Source: an uncultured Erysipelotrichaceae bacterium (GTDB lineage: Bacteria > Bacillota_I > Bacilli_A > Erysipelotrichales > Erysipelotrichaceae). Taken from it: 11,828 nucleotides of DNA. The stretch's first letter is position 1. The number at the start of each line of letters is the position of its first letter. The translations under genes and the position numbers were made by a program. Shown in pieces: positions 7,290 through 11,828 of this stretch. A model generated the notes under the pieces. It saw nothing but the letters and a program-made list of their open reading frames with translations. It had not been told where the DNA came from and made no database searches. The DNA lies in NCBI GenBank assembly GCA_937902945.1, contig CALEMD010000011.1:1-11828 (forward strand), written 5' to 3'.

Positions 7290-7303
7290 TGTTAGCGTTT
7301 TCT
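7290..7303. promoter_or_regulatory. CcpA catabolite-response element (cre)
   Basis: TGTTAGCGTTTTCT matches the Bacillus-type cre consensus TGWAARCGYTWNCW at 13 of 14 positions on the plus strand; only position 4 differs. Its complement also matches at 13 of 14. It lies between the two divergent operons, in the spacer of the favoured ascorbate promoter and about 34 bases upstream of the -35 of the regulator operon. CcpA with HPr-Ser-P would be expected to repress ascorbate use when a preferred sugar is present. The match is direct; the function is inferred. Confidence 0.75.
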
Positions 7304-7336
7304 TAAATGCATATAACTTCCTATTCGTTATTCTGG

Positions 7337-7365
7337 TTGACTTTACGATTGTTCGTTCATATAAT
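7337..7365 (+). promoter_or_regulatory. Sigma-A promoter of the regulator operon
   Basis: TTGACT (7337-7342) and TATAAT (7360-7365) are 17 bases apart, 11 of 12 consensus matches with ideal spacing. Transcription would start near 7372, only about 16 bases before the ATG at 7388. This rules out the longer reading frame that opens at 7307, upstream of the promoter. A small dyad, ATAAC (7313-7317) with GTTAT (7327-7331), lies immediately upstream of the -35 and could be a second operator. Confidence 0.85.
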
Positions 7366-7387
7366 GCACAGTAGAAGAGGACTCAAT

Positions 7388-8176
7388 ATGAAAAAAACAG
7401 GTAGTTTCAATCTGTCAGCCGCAGCCACAAAGATACTTCACGCTATCATCTATCTCATTTTTCTAGTTTATTCAATCTATCTGATTGCCGGTGCCGATAA
7501 TACAGGCACTCGAATCACCTACATTGTTATCACTGTTGTTATGCTGTCGGTTGTCTTGTTCTATGAATACCTGCAATACCATTACGAACAGGCAATCGCA
7601 GCCTTGAACTATGAATGTGATCCAGAAAAAAGCAAAGCTCTGTTTGATTCTATGCAAAAAAAAGACATAGTGCATGCGTATCGAAATCAGCGGGTTATTT
7701 ATGATGTTCTCTATAACCTTTCTAAATATCAACCCGATGAAGTTATCAGAATCATTGAATCCAACGACAAAATCTTCCGCGGTGAAATCGATCAGCTGCT
7801 CATACGGAATGCTTCTCTGTTTCTAGCTCATATTGAAGCAAATAATAAAACTGCCGCAAAGAAAGCATACCCCGAAGTCCTGAAATTGAAAGGCACAAAA
7901 ATCAAAGGCAAGAAGCTTTCCGCTTTATATAGCTGGGAAGAACTCGAAGCATTGAATTACTATATTTCCAATGATTTCAAAAAAGCGATAAAGAGTTATG
8001 AAGCAGTCAAAACAAACTACATGAACAATCGAGAATTAACACAATACTATTATTACTATGCCCTTTCATTGGCTGGTGCCGGCAGAAACGACGAAGCCCG
8101 CAAGACAATGACGAAGGTTATAAAAATTTCAAACAAGCTGCCGGTTGCTATTAAAGCTCAGGAGTTCCTTTCATGA
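7388..8176 (+). CDS. Membrane protein with two TM helices and a TPR-like helical cytoplasmic domain, coupled to the DeoR regulator
   Basis: A 262-residue protein of unknown function. Residues about 16-35 and 43-62 are strongly hydrophobic and form a short hairpin of two membrane helices. The remaining 200 residues are alpha-helical and arranged like tetratricopeptide repeats, most clearly near the end, where SNDFKKAIKSYEAVKTNY and YYYALSLAGAGRNDEARKTMTKVIKIS look like consecutive TPR units. The start at 7388 follows from the promoter position and an AGAGG ribosome site; an in-frame ATG at 7307 is upstream of the promoter. The stop overlaps the DeoR regulator's start by four bases (ATGA), so the two are translationally coupled. 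TPR domains bind proteins, so a link between the membrane (perhaps the PTS permease) and the regulator is possible, but nothing in the sequence proves it. Confidence 0.75.
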   Translation: MKKTGSFNLSAAATKILHAIIYLIFLVYSIYLIAGADNTGTRITYIVITVVMLSVVLFYEYLQYHYEQAIAALNYECDPEKSKALFDSMQKKDIVHAYRNQRVIYDVLYNLSKYQPDEVIRIIESNDKIFRGEIDQLLIRNASLFLAHIEANNKTAAKKAYPEVLKLKGTKIKGKKLSALYSWEELEALNYYISNDFKKAIKSYEAVKTNYMNNRELTQYYYYYALSLAGAGRNDEARKTMTKVIKISNKLPVAIKAQEFLS

Positions 8177-8967
8177 AAGTCAATTATTCTATAGTTCAGA
8201 AGCGACGCGATGATATCATGGTCATGATTCAGAAACTCGGCAATGTTTCTATGGAACAGCTGAAGAATGAATTCAATGTGTCTGATATTACCCTGCGCAG
8301 AGATCTGCAGTATTGGGAAGATCGCGGGGCTATTCTCAGACATCATGGCGGAGCTAAATTGGTTCAGCAGATGGTTAACCACAATAACACCAACTTTACA
8401 AATGACCGCTATAAGCAGGCAATAGCTAAGTATGCAGCATCATTTATTGATGAAGGAGATACAATCTTCATCAATACAAGTTCAACCGCCCTATTGGTTA
8501 TAAGTTACATCTGCGGCAAGCACTGCACTGTTATCACAAACAATGCCAAAGCACTTCTTGTAAAGCACGATCCCATGGTTTCTATTGTTTTAACAGGAGG
8601 TGAACTGCGTTTTCCAAAAGAAGCCATGGTAGGAGATTTTGCACTGAACAATCTAAACCGCGTTCTTGCTAACAAATGCTTCTTAGGGTGCAGCGGAATC
8701 AGTGCTGATGACGGTATAACAACAGCTATATTATCGGAAACTGCTGTGAATGAAACTATGCTGAAAAGAACTACCGGATTGAAGTTTGTTCTATGTGATT
8801 ATACAAAAGTTGGAGTAAAGCATAGTTTCCTCTCTGGAGACATCGACTTGATCAATTATCTAATAACAGATATCAACGCCGATGAAGCAGCTATCGAAGA
8901 GATAAAAGAGCATGATGTAAAAGTTGTAAAACTTAAGCCGCTTGTTCTGACAGCCTATAATAATTGA
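8173..8967 (+). CDS. DeoR-family transcriptional regulator, probable ascorbate operon repressor
   Basis: A 264-residue DeoR/GlpR-type sugar-responsive regulator. The N-terminal winged HTH covers residues about 8-62, with recognition helix SDITLRRDLQYWEDRG and the closing HHGGA, the family signature. Residues about 75-245 form the DeoRC effector domain related to ribose-5-phosphate isomerase: DEGDTIFINTSSTALLV, TVITNNAKALL, IVLTGGELR, and FLGCSGISADDGITT for sugar-phosphate binding, then VLCDYTKVG. It is divergent from the ascorbate operon across a region with operator-like repeats, so it is probably UlaR-like and released by ascorbate-6-phosphate or a later intermediate. Overall identity to E. 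coli UlaR looks low, so I give no symbol. The ATG overlaps the upstream gene's stop. Confidence 0.88.
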   Translation: MKVNYSIVQKRRDDIMVMIQKLGNVSMEQLKNEFNVSDITLRRDLQYWEDRGAILRHHGGAKLVQQMVNHNNTNFTNDRYKQAIAKYAASFIDEGDTIFINTSSTALLVISYICGKHCTVITNNAKALLVKHDPMVSIVLTGGELRFPKEAMVGDFALNNLNRVLANKCFLGCSGISADDGITTAILSETAVNETMLKRTTGLKFVLCDYTKVGVKHSFLSGDIDLINYLITDINADEAAIEEIKEHDVKVVKLKPLVLTAYNN

Positions 8968-8976
8968 TTATTGACG

Positions 8977-9276
8977 CTATGCTTCGACCTGAAAACGTTT
9001 GATCTTTGCAAATAATGTGCGGTTCATCAATTTTGCGTTGCGTATATCAATATCTTCCTGAAGTCGCAGAAAATAATAATCAGACACTCCAAAAAACCGT
9101 CCCAATCTAATCGATGTGTCGGCAGATATGTTCCTTCTGTCATGGAGAATATCCTGAATACGAGACGTCGGAACATGGATTTCATTTGCCAGTCTGTATG
9201 CGGATATACCAAACGGTTTCATAAACTCTTCCGATAATATCTCACTGATTCTTGGCGTTTGTATTTTATTTGACAT
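8977..9276 (-). CDS. higA: HigA-type antitoxin (XRE/VapI family)
   Basis: A 99-residue antidote protein of the HigA family. The HTH lies at residues about 24-66, with SAYRLANEIHVPTSRIQDIL as helices two and three, then RRNISADTSIRLGRFFGVSDYYFLRLQ, the typical HigA/VapI continuation. It binds and neutralises the RelE-fold toxin encoded just upstream and should repress the shared promoter. I chose the ATG at 9276, not the ATG at 9306, because AAGGAGGTG (9283-9291) lies at proper distance and similarity begins there. The ribosome site overlaps the toxin's stop codon (TAAGGAGG), so translation is coupled but strong. It ends 9 bases from the stop of the convergent DeoR regulator, with no terminator visible between. 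Confidence 0.93.
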   Translation of the reverse strand: MSNKIQTPRISEILSEEFMKPFGISAYRLANEIHVPTSRIQDILHDRRNISADTSIRLGRFFGVSDYYFLRLQEDIDIRNAKLMNRTLFAKIKRFQVEA

Positions 9277-9289
9277 ATTGCACACCTCC

Positions 9290-9571
9290 TTAATGGTAAT
9301 CAACAATCGTTACATCATAATAATCATTGTTCACAATGCGAAAGCAGATTCGATACTGTTTGTTCACTCTAATACTATACTGATTCTTCCGATCTCCTTT
9401 AAGCTTTTCTAAATGATTTGATGGTGGAATTCTCAGATCATCCATAGACAATGCATTGTCGAGCATAATCAGTTTTCTCAATGCTATCTTTTGCATATCA
9501 CGTGAGAAAGCCTTGGAAATCACTTGGTTAAATATCTTCTCTGTTTCATGATCCCCAAACGTCTTTATCAC
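9290..9571 (-). CDS. higB: HigB-type RelE-fold mRNA interferase toxin
   Basis: A 93-residue HigB toxin, an RNase that cleaves mRNA on translating ribosomes. Family blocks are IKTFGDHETEKIF at the start, RKLIMLDNALSMDDLRIPPSNHLEKLKGDRKNQYSIRVNKQYRICF in the centre and VTIVDYH at the end. His53 and the terminal Asp91, Tyr92 and His93 match the active-site set known for Proteus vulgaris HigB (His54, Asp90, Tyr91, His92), so the toxin looks intact. The order toxin then antitoxin is normal for higBA. I place the start at GTG 9571, where family similarity begins; the frame is open to 9667 but the extra 32 residues resemble nothing. The promoter puts the transcript start at this same GTG, so the mRNA may be leaderless. 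Confidence 0.92.
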   Translation of the reverse strand: MIKTFGDHETEKIFNQVISKAFSRDMQKIALRKLIMLDNALSMDDLRIPPSNHLEKLKGDRKNQYSIRVNKQYRICFRIVNNDYYDVTIVDYH

Positions 9572-9577
9572 AGAATC

Positions 9578-9606
9578 ATTATATCTGTATCGCGTGTATA
9601 TGTAAA
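9578..9606 (-). promoter_or_regulatory. Sigma-A promoter of higBA, with repeats around the -35
   Basis: On the minus strand TTTACA (-35, 9601-9606) and TATAAT (-10, 9578-9583) are exactly 17 bases apart, 11 of 12 consensus matches. Six bases follow the -10 before the GTG of higB at 9571. TGTATA (9595-9600) and TATACA (9612-9617) form an inverted repeat flanking the -35, a likely binding site for HigA or the HigBA complex. Confidence 0.8.
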
Positions 9607-9635
9607 GCGGGTATACATGAATCGCATATCTGTAT
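9581..9635. repeat. Direct repeat ATATCTGTAT upstream of higB
   Basis: The 10-base sequence ATATCTGTAT occurs at 9581-9590, overlapping the -10, and again at 9626-9635, 45 bases away start to start. Both copies have CGC close by. With the TGTATA/TATACA dyad between them, this is a plausible multi-site operator for the antitoxin. The repeats are seen; their role is inferred. Confidence 0.5.
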
Positions 9636-9675
9636 GCAGAAAACACGGTTGCCGCAATCATTGCCAATTAATTTA

Positions 9676-10785
9676 TTATCTCGAAATATTCTTTGCTATT
9701 TCGTATATTCTATCTCTGCATTTCTCGAAAAACAGTTTATATGCTGCACAGTAATAATTCAGATATGTATCTGTTTCTATTTGGTAATCCCTCATTCTCT
9801 GACAGCCGCCTCGGCATAGATTTCTATATCTGCAGGATCGGCATTGTTCAGATATTTTTGCCGAGCGCTGAATAAAGCCCAACTCATCTCTTTTACTGTC
9901 CATTGCTTTATAGCTATCTGTATTAAAGTTTCCAAGTTTCATTGATTCAAGCATGTAAAAGTCACACGGATAGCAGCTGCCATCTGCTTCAGCAACATAC
10001 TGTATGCTGCATAGGCCTCTTTGATCACATGCTTCCGGCTGCATGCCCAGTGCTATGCCGATATAGTTTTCAAACTGACGGATAAACGGCTGCTCTTTCT
10101 TCTGCAGATCTTCATACCATAAATCAAACAGCTGAATTAGAAAGTGTCCATACATCTCTGGGGTCAGTGACCACGGATAGCCACCATGCTCACCCGTAAT
10201 AGAATCAAGACATGGAATATACTGCTGATATTTCCAGCCCTGAGATTTGTAAAAATGGTATATATCCTGAATGTTCTCTGCGACTGAAGATGTCACAACT
10301 GTCAGAATATTATAATCAACCTCATACTGATCCATGAGTTTCGATGCCTTGATAACATTTTCAAATGAAGGAGTCCCATTCTGCATATGACGCAATGAAT
10401 CATGTATTGCCTGTGTGCCATCCACTGACAGTCCAATCAAAAAATGATTGTCATGAAAGAATCGGCACCAGTCTTCATCAATGAGAATGCCATTGGTCTG
10501 AAATGCATTAGTTATCTGCACATGCTTGTGATTGTATTTCTTTTCAAGTGCCACGGCGTGCTTATAGAATTCCAATCCTCTCAGTGTAGGTTCTCCGCCC
10601 TGAAAAGCAATTGCTACAGGACTGTCTGCATTCAGCACTGTTTTCTTCATGATTGCCTGAAGTGTTTCCAAAGACATATAGCCAAATGTTTTCTGCTCTC
10701 TATGATTCATTTCATCACAGTAAAAGCAGTAGCCACACTGCATATTGCACAATCCAGATGAAGGTTTCATCAATACACTTTTCAT
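9676..10785 (-). CDS. Anaerobic sulfatase-maturating enzyme homologue (radical SAM, SPASM domain)
   Basis: A 369-residue radical SAM enzyme of the anSME type, which oxidises an active-site Cys or Ser of a target sulfatase to formylglycine without oxygen. The [4Fe-4S]/SAM motif is C13-x3-C17-x2-C20 with the family sequence KPSSGLCNMQCGYCFYCDE; FQGGEPTLRG and the GLSVDGTQAIHDSLR block follow. The C-terminal SPASM region has the two auxiliary-cluster cysteine sets: C253, C259, C274, C315, C318, C324, C328 and C346. Asp275 (CYPCDFYML) sits where the C. perfringens enzyme has its catalytic base. Everything needed for activity appears present and the length is normal. No sulfatase lies in this window, so the target must be elsewhere, or the enzyme modifies another protein. 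The ATG overlaps the stop of the membrane-protein gene upstream (ATGA). Confidence 0.9.
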   Translation of the reverse strand: MKSVLMKPSSGLCNMQCGYCFYCDEMNHREQKTFGYMSLETLQAIMKKTVLNADSPVAIAFQGGEPTLRGLEFYKHAVALEKKYNHKHVQITNAFQTNGILIDEDWCRFFHDNHFLIGLSVDGTQAIHDSLRHMQNGTPSFENVIKASKLMDQYEVDYNILTVVTSSVAENIQDIYHFYKSQGWKYQQYIPCLDSITGEHGGYPWSLTPEMYGHFLIQLFDLWYEDLQKKEQPFIRQFENYIGIALGMQPEACDQRGLCSIQYVAEADGSCYPCDFYMLESMKLGNFNTDSYKAMDSKRDELGFIQRSAKISEQCRSCRYRNLCRGGCQRMRDYQIETDTYLNYYCAAYKLFFEKCRDRIYEIAKNISR

Positions 10786-11384
10786 TCAGCTTTTCCTTTT
10801 GGCGTGTATAGCTTGATAAACCATTCAACCAGTTTTCCAGATACCAAGAGACAGATCACTGTTCCAACTCCAAACGACCCTTTCAGAAGCCAGCCGAGCA
10901 GAATGCTGGATAAGTCTGTAACCCACCTGACTATGTGATATGTCGTATGTGCAGTATCTGCAATGGTCAGCACAAATGCATCATATGGTGACTTTCCGCA
11001 ATCCAGCACAATCATCCAAGCGATTGCTGCTGAAGACCCAATCAGTCCTATTGCAAATATCAGATAGGACGGAATCATTGCAATACTGCTATAAAGAACA
11101 GTTATTGTCTGAATGCCCAAAGAGACTGTCGGAATAGAAACAAATGTAATGATTCCAATGTGCTTTCTGCTGATCAATAAAGCAATTGTCACCAAGACAA
11201 TATTGAGGAAAAAATTCATCATTGAAAATCCAATTCCAGTAAGTGAAGAAAGACCGCTTATCAAAACGGAAAGCGGATCGACACCTACTCCTGAGCTGAC
11301 GCACAGACCAATGCTGGCACCAAAAAGGTAAGCCGCAATTGCTGCGAGTATATTCTTAATCAGTTTTCCATCCGCTGTTTTCAT
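10782..11384 (-). CDS. YczE/YitT-like membrane protein
   Basis: A 200-residue integral membrane protein with about five hydrophobic segments (near residues 9-31, 38-72, 77-95, 100-128 and 150-190). The pattern GASIGLCVSSGVGVDPLSVLISGLS near the start, FFLNIVLV, and the repeated-type motif DCGKSPYDAFVLTIAD in the second half are typical of the YczE/YyaS/YitT group. This is an internally duplicated family whose transport role is not well established. The ATG at 11384 is preceded by AGGAAAGAG. It is first in a two-gene operon and overlaps the maturase start by four bases, so the two proteins are made together. An exporter or importer of sulfate, sulfatase substrate or cysteine is conceivable, but nothing in the sequence fixes the substrate. 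Confidence 0.75.
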   Translation of the reverse strand: MKTADGKLIKNILAAIAAYLFGASIGLCVSSGVGVDPLSVLISGLSSLTGIGFSMMNFFLNIVLVTIALLISRKHIGIITFVSIPTVSLGIQTITVLYSSIAMIPSYLIFAIGLIGSSAAIAWMIVLDCGKSPYDAFVLTIADTAHTTYHIVRWVTDLSSILLGWLLKGSFGVGTVICLLVSGKLVEWFIKLYTPKGKAE

Positions 11385-11408
11385 TGCTGTCTCTTTCCTA
11401 TATCAGTA

Positions 11409-11422
11409 ACAGTATATACTGT
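11409..11422. promoter_or_regulatory. Perfect 14-base palindrome in the promoter region of the maturase operon
   Basis: ACAGTATATACTGT reads the same on both strands. On the minus strand it contains TATACT, a good -10 (5 of 6), about 30 bases before the ATG at 11384. No acceptable -35 lies 16-18 bases upstream. A weak core promoter with a palindrome over the -10 suggests control by a dimeric regulator whose gene is not in the window. Confidence 0.55.
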
Positions 11423-11443
11423 GCATCTGCTAAAGCATAACAA

Positions 11444-11463
11444 AAATGGCTTTTCAGCCATTT
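11444..11463 (-). terminator. Rho-independent terminator of the PTS IIA gene
   Basis: On the minus strand AAATGGCT-GAAA-AGCCATTT forms a perfect 8-base stem with a stable GAAA tetraloop, followed by TTGTTATG so that five Ts run from the stem end. It lies 9 bases after the stop of the IIA gene and separates it from the downstream membrane-protein/maturase operon. Confidence 0.8.
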
Positions 11464-11471
11464 CCTTTTGC

Positions 11472-11828
11472 TTATTCAGCGACAATCTGTCCGTCTTCTA
11501 CAGGTCCCGGTTTTGCAAATTTCCACTCTTTGTTCTTATCGGGTGTTTCTGTAATAATCATCATCGTTTCCGTATTGTATCCGGCATTTCTAATCACATC
11601 CCAGTCAACCTGTACAACCGGCTGTCCTGCCTTTACTGCATCTCCCTGTTTCATCAGCACCTTAAATCCTTTGCCTTTCAGGTTTACAGTATCAATGCCG
11701 ATATGTATCAGAAGCCCTGTACCATCTTTCATTCTAACTGCAAATGCATGTCCTGTAGGAAACATGACTTCAATGGTTCCATTTGCAGGTGACTTCACTG
11801 TTTTATCTTTAAGACGATATGCAACAGT
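11472..11828 (-). CDS. Glucose-type PTS EIIA (PTS_EIIA_1) protein or domain, C-terminal part
   Basis: The gene enters from the right edge on the minus strand; 118 residues are visible, and the true start lies outside. The GTG at 11798 is internal, because similarity already begins before it. The sequence follows IIA-Glc: VKSPANGTIEVMFPTGHAFAVRM, then LLIHIGIDTVNLKGKGF, GDAVKAGQPVVQVDWDVIRNAGY. Two histidines, in TGHAF and in LIHIGIDTV, correspond to His75 and the phosphorylated His90 of E. coli IIA-Glc, so it should be active. It could be a free Crr-like protein or the C-terminal IIA domain of a larger glucose, sucrose or beta-glucoside permease; the missing 5' part would decide. In Bacillota such a protein phosphorylates a partner IIB and does not act through cAMP as in enterobacteria. 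It has no evident link to the adjacent maturase operon, since a terminator lies between. Confidence 0.88.
   Translation of the reverse strand, partial: TVAYRLKDKTVKSPANGTIEVMFPTGHAFAVRMKDGTGLLIHIGIDTVNLKGKGFKVLMKQGDAVKAGQPVVQVDWDVIRNAGYNTETMMIITETPDKNKEWKFAKPGPVEDGQIVAE

Larger units (their letters stand above)
7194..7336 (-). promoter_or_regulatory. Promoter region of the ascorbate operon
   Basis: Two minus-strand promoters are possible. The first has -10 TATAAA (7279-7284) and -35 TTTAAG (7302-7307) with a 17-base spacer. Its -10 lies inside the inverted repeat 7274-7289 and its spacer contains the cre site, the classical arrangement for repression by both a specific regulator and CcpA; it would leave a leader of about 80 bases. 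The second has -10 TATTCT (7226-7231) and -35 TTGCTG (7249-7254), also 17 apart, just upstream of ulaG. Neither -35 is good (3 of 6 matches). I favour the first because of the operators. The start point needs experimental mapping. Confidence 0.5.

Noticed and set aside
7307..7387. N-terminal extension of the two-TM protein from an ATG at 7307
   Set aside because: The consensus promoter at 7337-7365 lies inside this stretch, and the ATG at 7388 has its own ribosome site.
9654..9664. Short dyad GCAAT-C-ATTGC after the maturase gene as terminator or attachment site
   Set aside because: Only 5-base arms and no U-run; too weak to call.
9572..9667. Longer HigB start at 9667
   Set aside because: The extension spans the promoter, is Tyr-rich without family similarity, and would make the toxin about 32 residues too long.
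8977..9667. Mobile element carrying higBA
   Set aside because: No transposase, integrase, terminal inverted repeats or target duplications could be seen around the module.
11421..11792. 123-codon open frame on the plus strand
   Set aside because: It lies opposite the well-recognised IIA-Glc sequence and is rich in Cys/His/Ser as expected for a mirror frame.
1..11828. CRISPR arrays, tRNA or rRNA genes, riboswitches
   Set aside because: No regularly spaced repeats, no cloverleaf or rRNA stretches, and no recognisable riboswitch leader in the intergenic regions; no gene-free stretch exceeds about 200 bases.

Overview
The window reads as low-GC, Gram-positive anaerobe DNA (Bacillota). Strong AAGGAG/AGGAGG ribosome binding sites, UGA used as a stop codon, phosphotransferase (PTS) transporters, a near-consensus CcpA cre site and an oxygen-sensitive anaerobic sulfatase-maturase homologue all point that way. 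A gut Erysipelotrichia-like organism is my guess from gene style only; no rRNA or other phylogenetic marker is present.

Layout. Positions 1-293 (+) hold the 3' end of a ROK-family sugar kinase/regulator gene, followed by a terminator hairpin. Positions 373-7193 (-) hold an eight-gene L-ascorbate catabolic operon, transcribed right to left: ulaG (lactonase), PTS IIA (ulaC), IIC (ulaA), IIB (ulaB), an unrecognised 344-residue protein with one FG-GAP/VCBS-like motif, L-ribulose-5-phosphate 4-epimerase (ulaF/araD type), L-ribulose-5-phosphate 3-epimerase (ulaE) and a Cof-type HAD phosphatase. Positions 7194-7387 are a divergent control region with a cre site, a perfect inverted repeat and a near-perfect sigma-A promoter. 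Positions 7388-8967 (+) hold a two-gene regulatory operon: a two-TM protein with a helical, TPR-like C-terminal region whose stop overlaps the start of a DeoR-family regulator (ulaR-like).

Positions 8977-9571 (-) are a higBA toxin-antitoxin pair, tail to tail with the regulator. Positions 9676-11384 (-) hold a radical-SAM/SPASM anaerobic sulfatase-maturase homologue and, overlapping its start, a YczE/YitT-like membrane protein. Positions 11472 to the right edge (-) are the C-terminal part of a glucose-type PTS IIA protein or domain, with its own terminator.

How it works together (inference from families and order). Ascorbate is imported and phosphorylated by IIC/IIB/IIA, UlaG opens the lactone, and the two epimerases convert L-xylulose-5-P through L-ribulose-5-P to D-xylulose-5-P. 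The connecting decarboxylase UlaD, which makes L-xylulose-5-P from 3-keto-L-gulonate-6-P, is absent from this otherwise complete operon. The unrecognised protein sits inside the operon, and the membrane protein is coupled to the regulator. These three points are the most interesting features of the window, together with a toxin promoter that predicts a leaderless higB mRNA.
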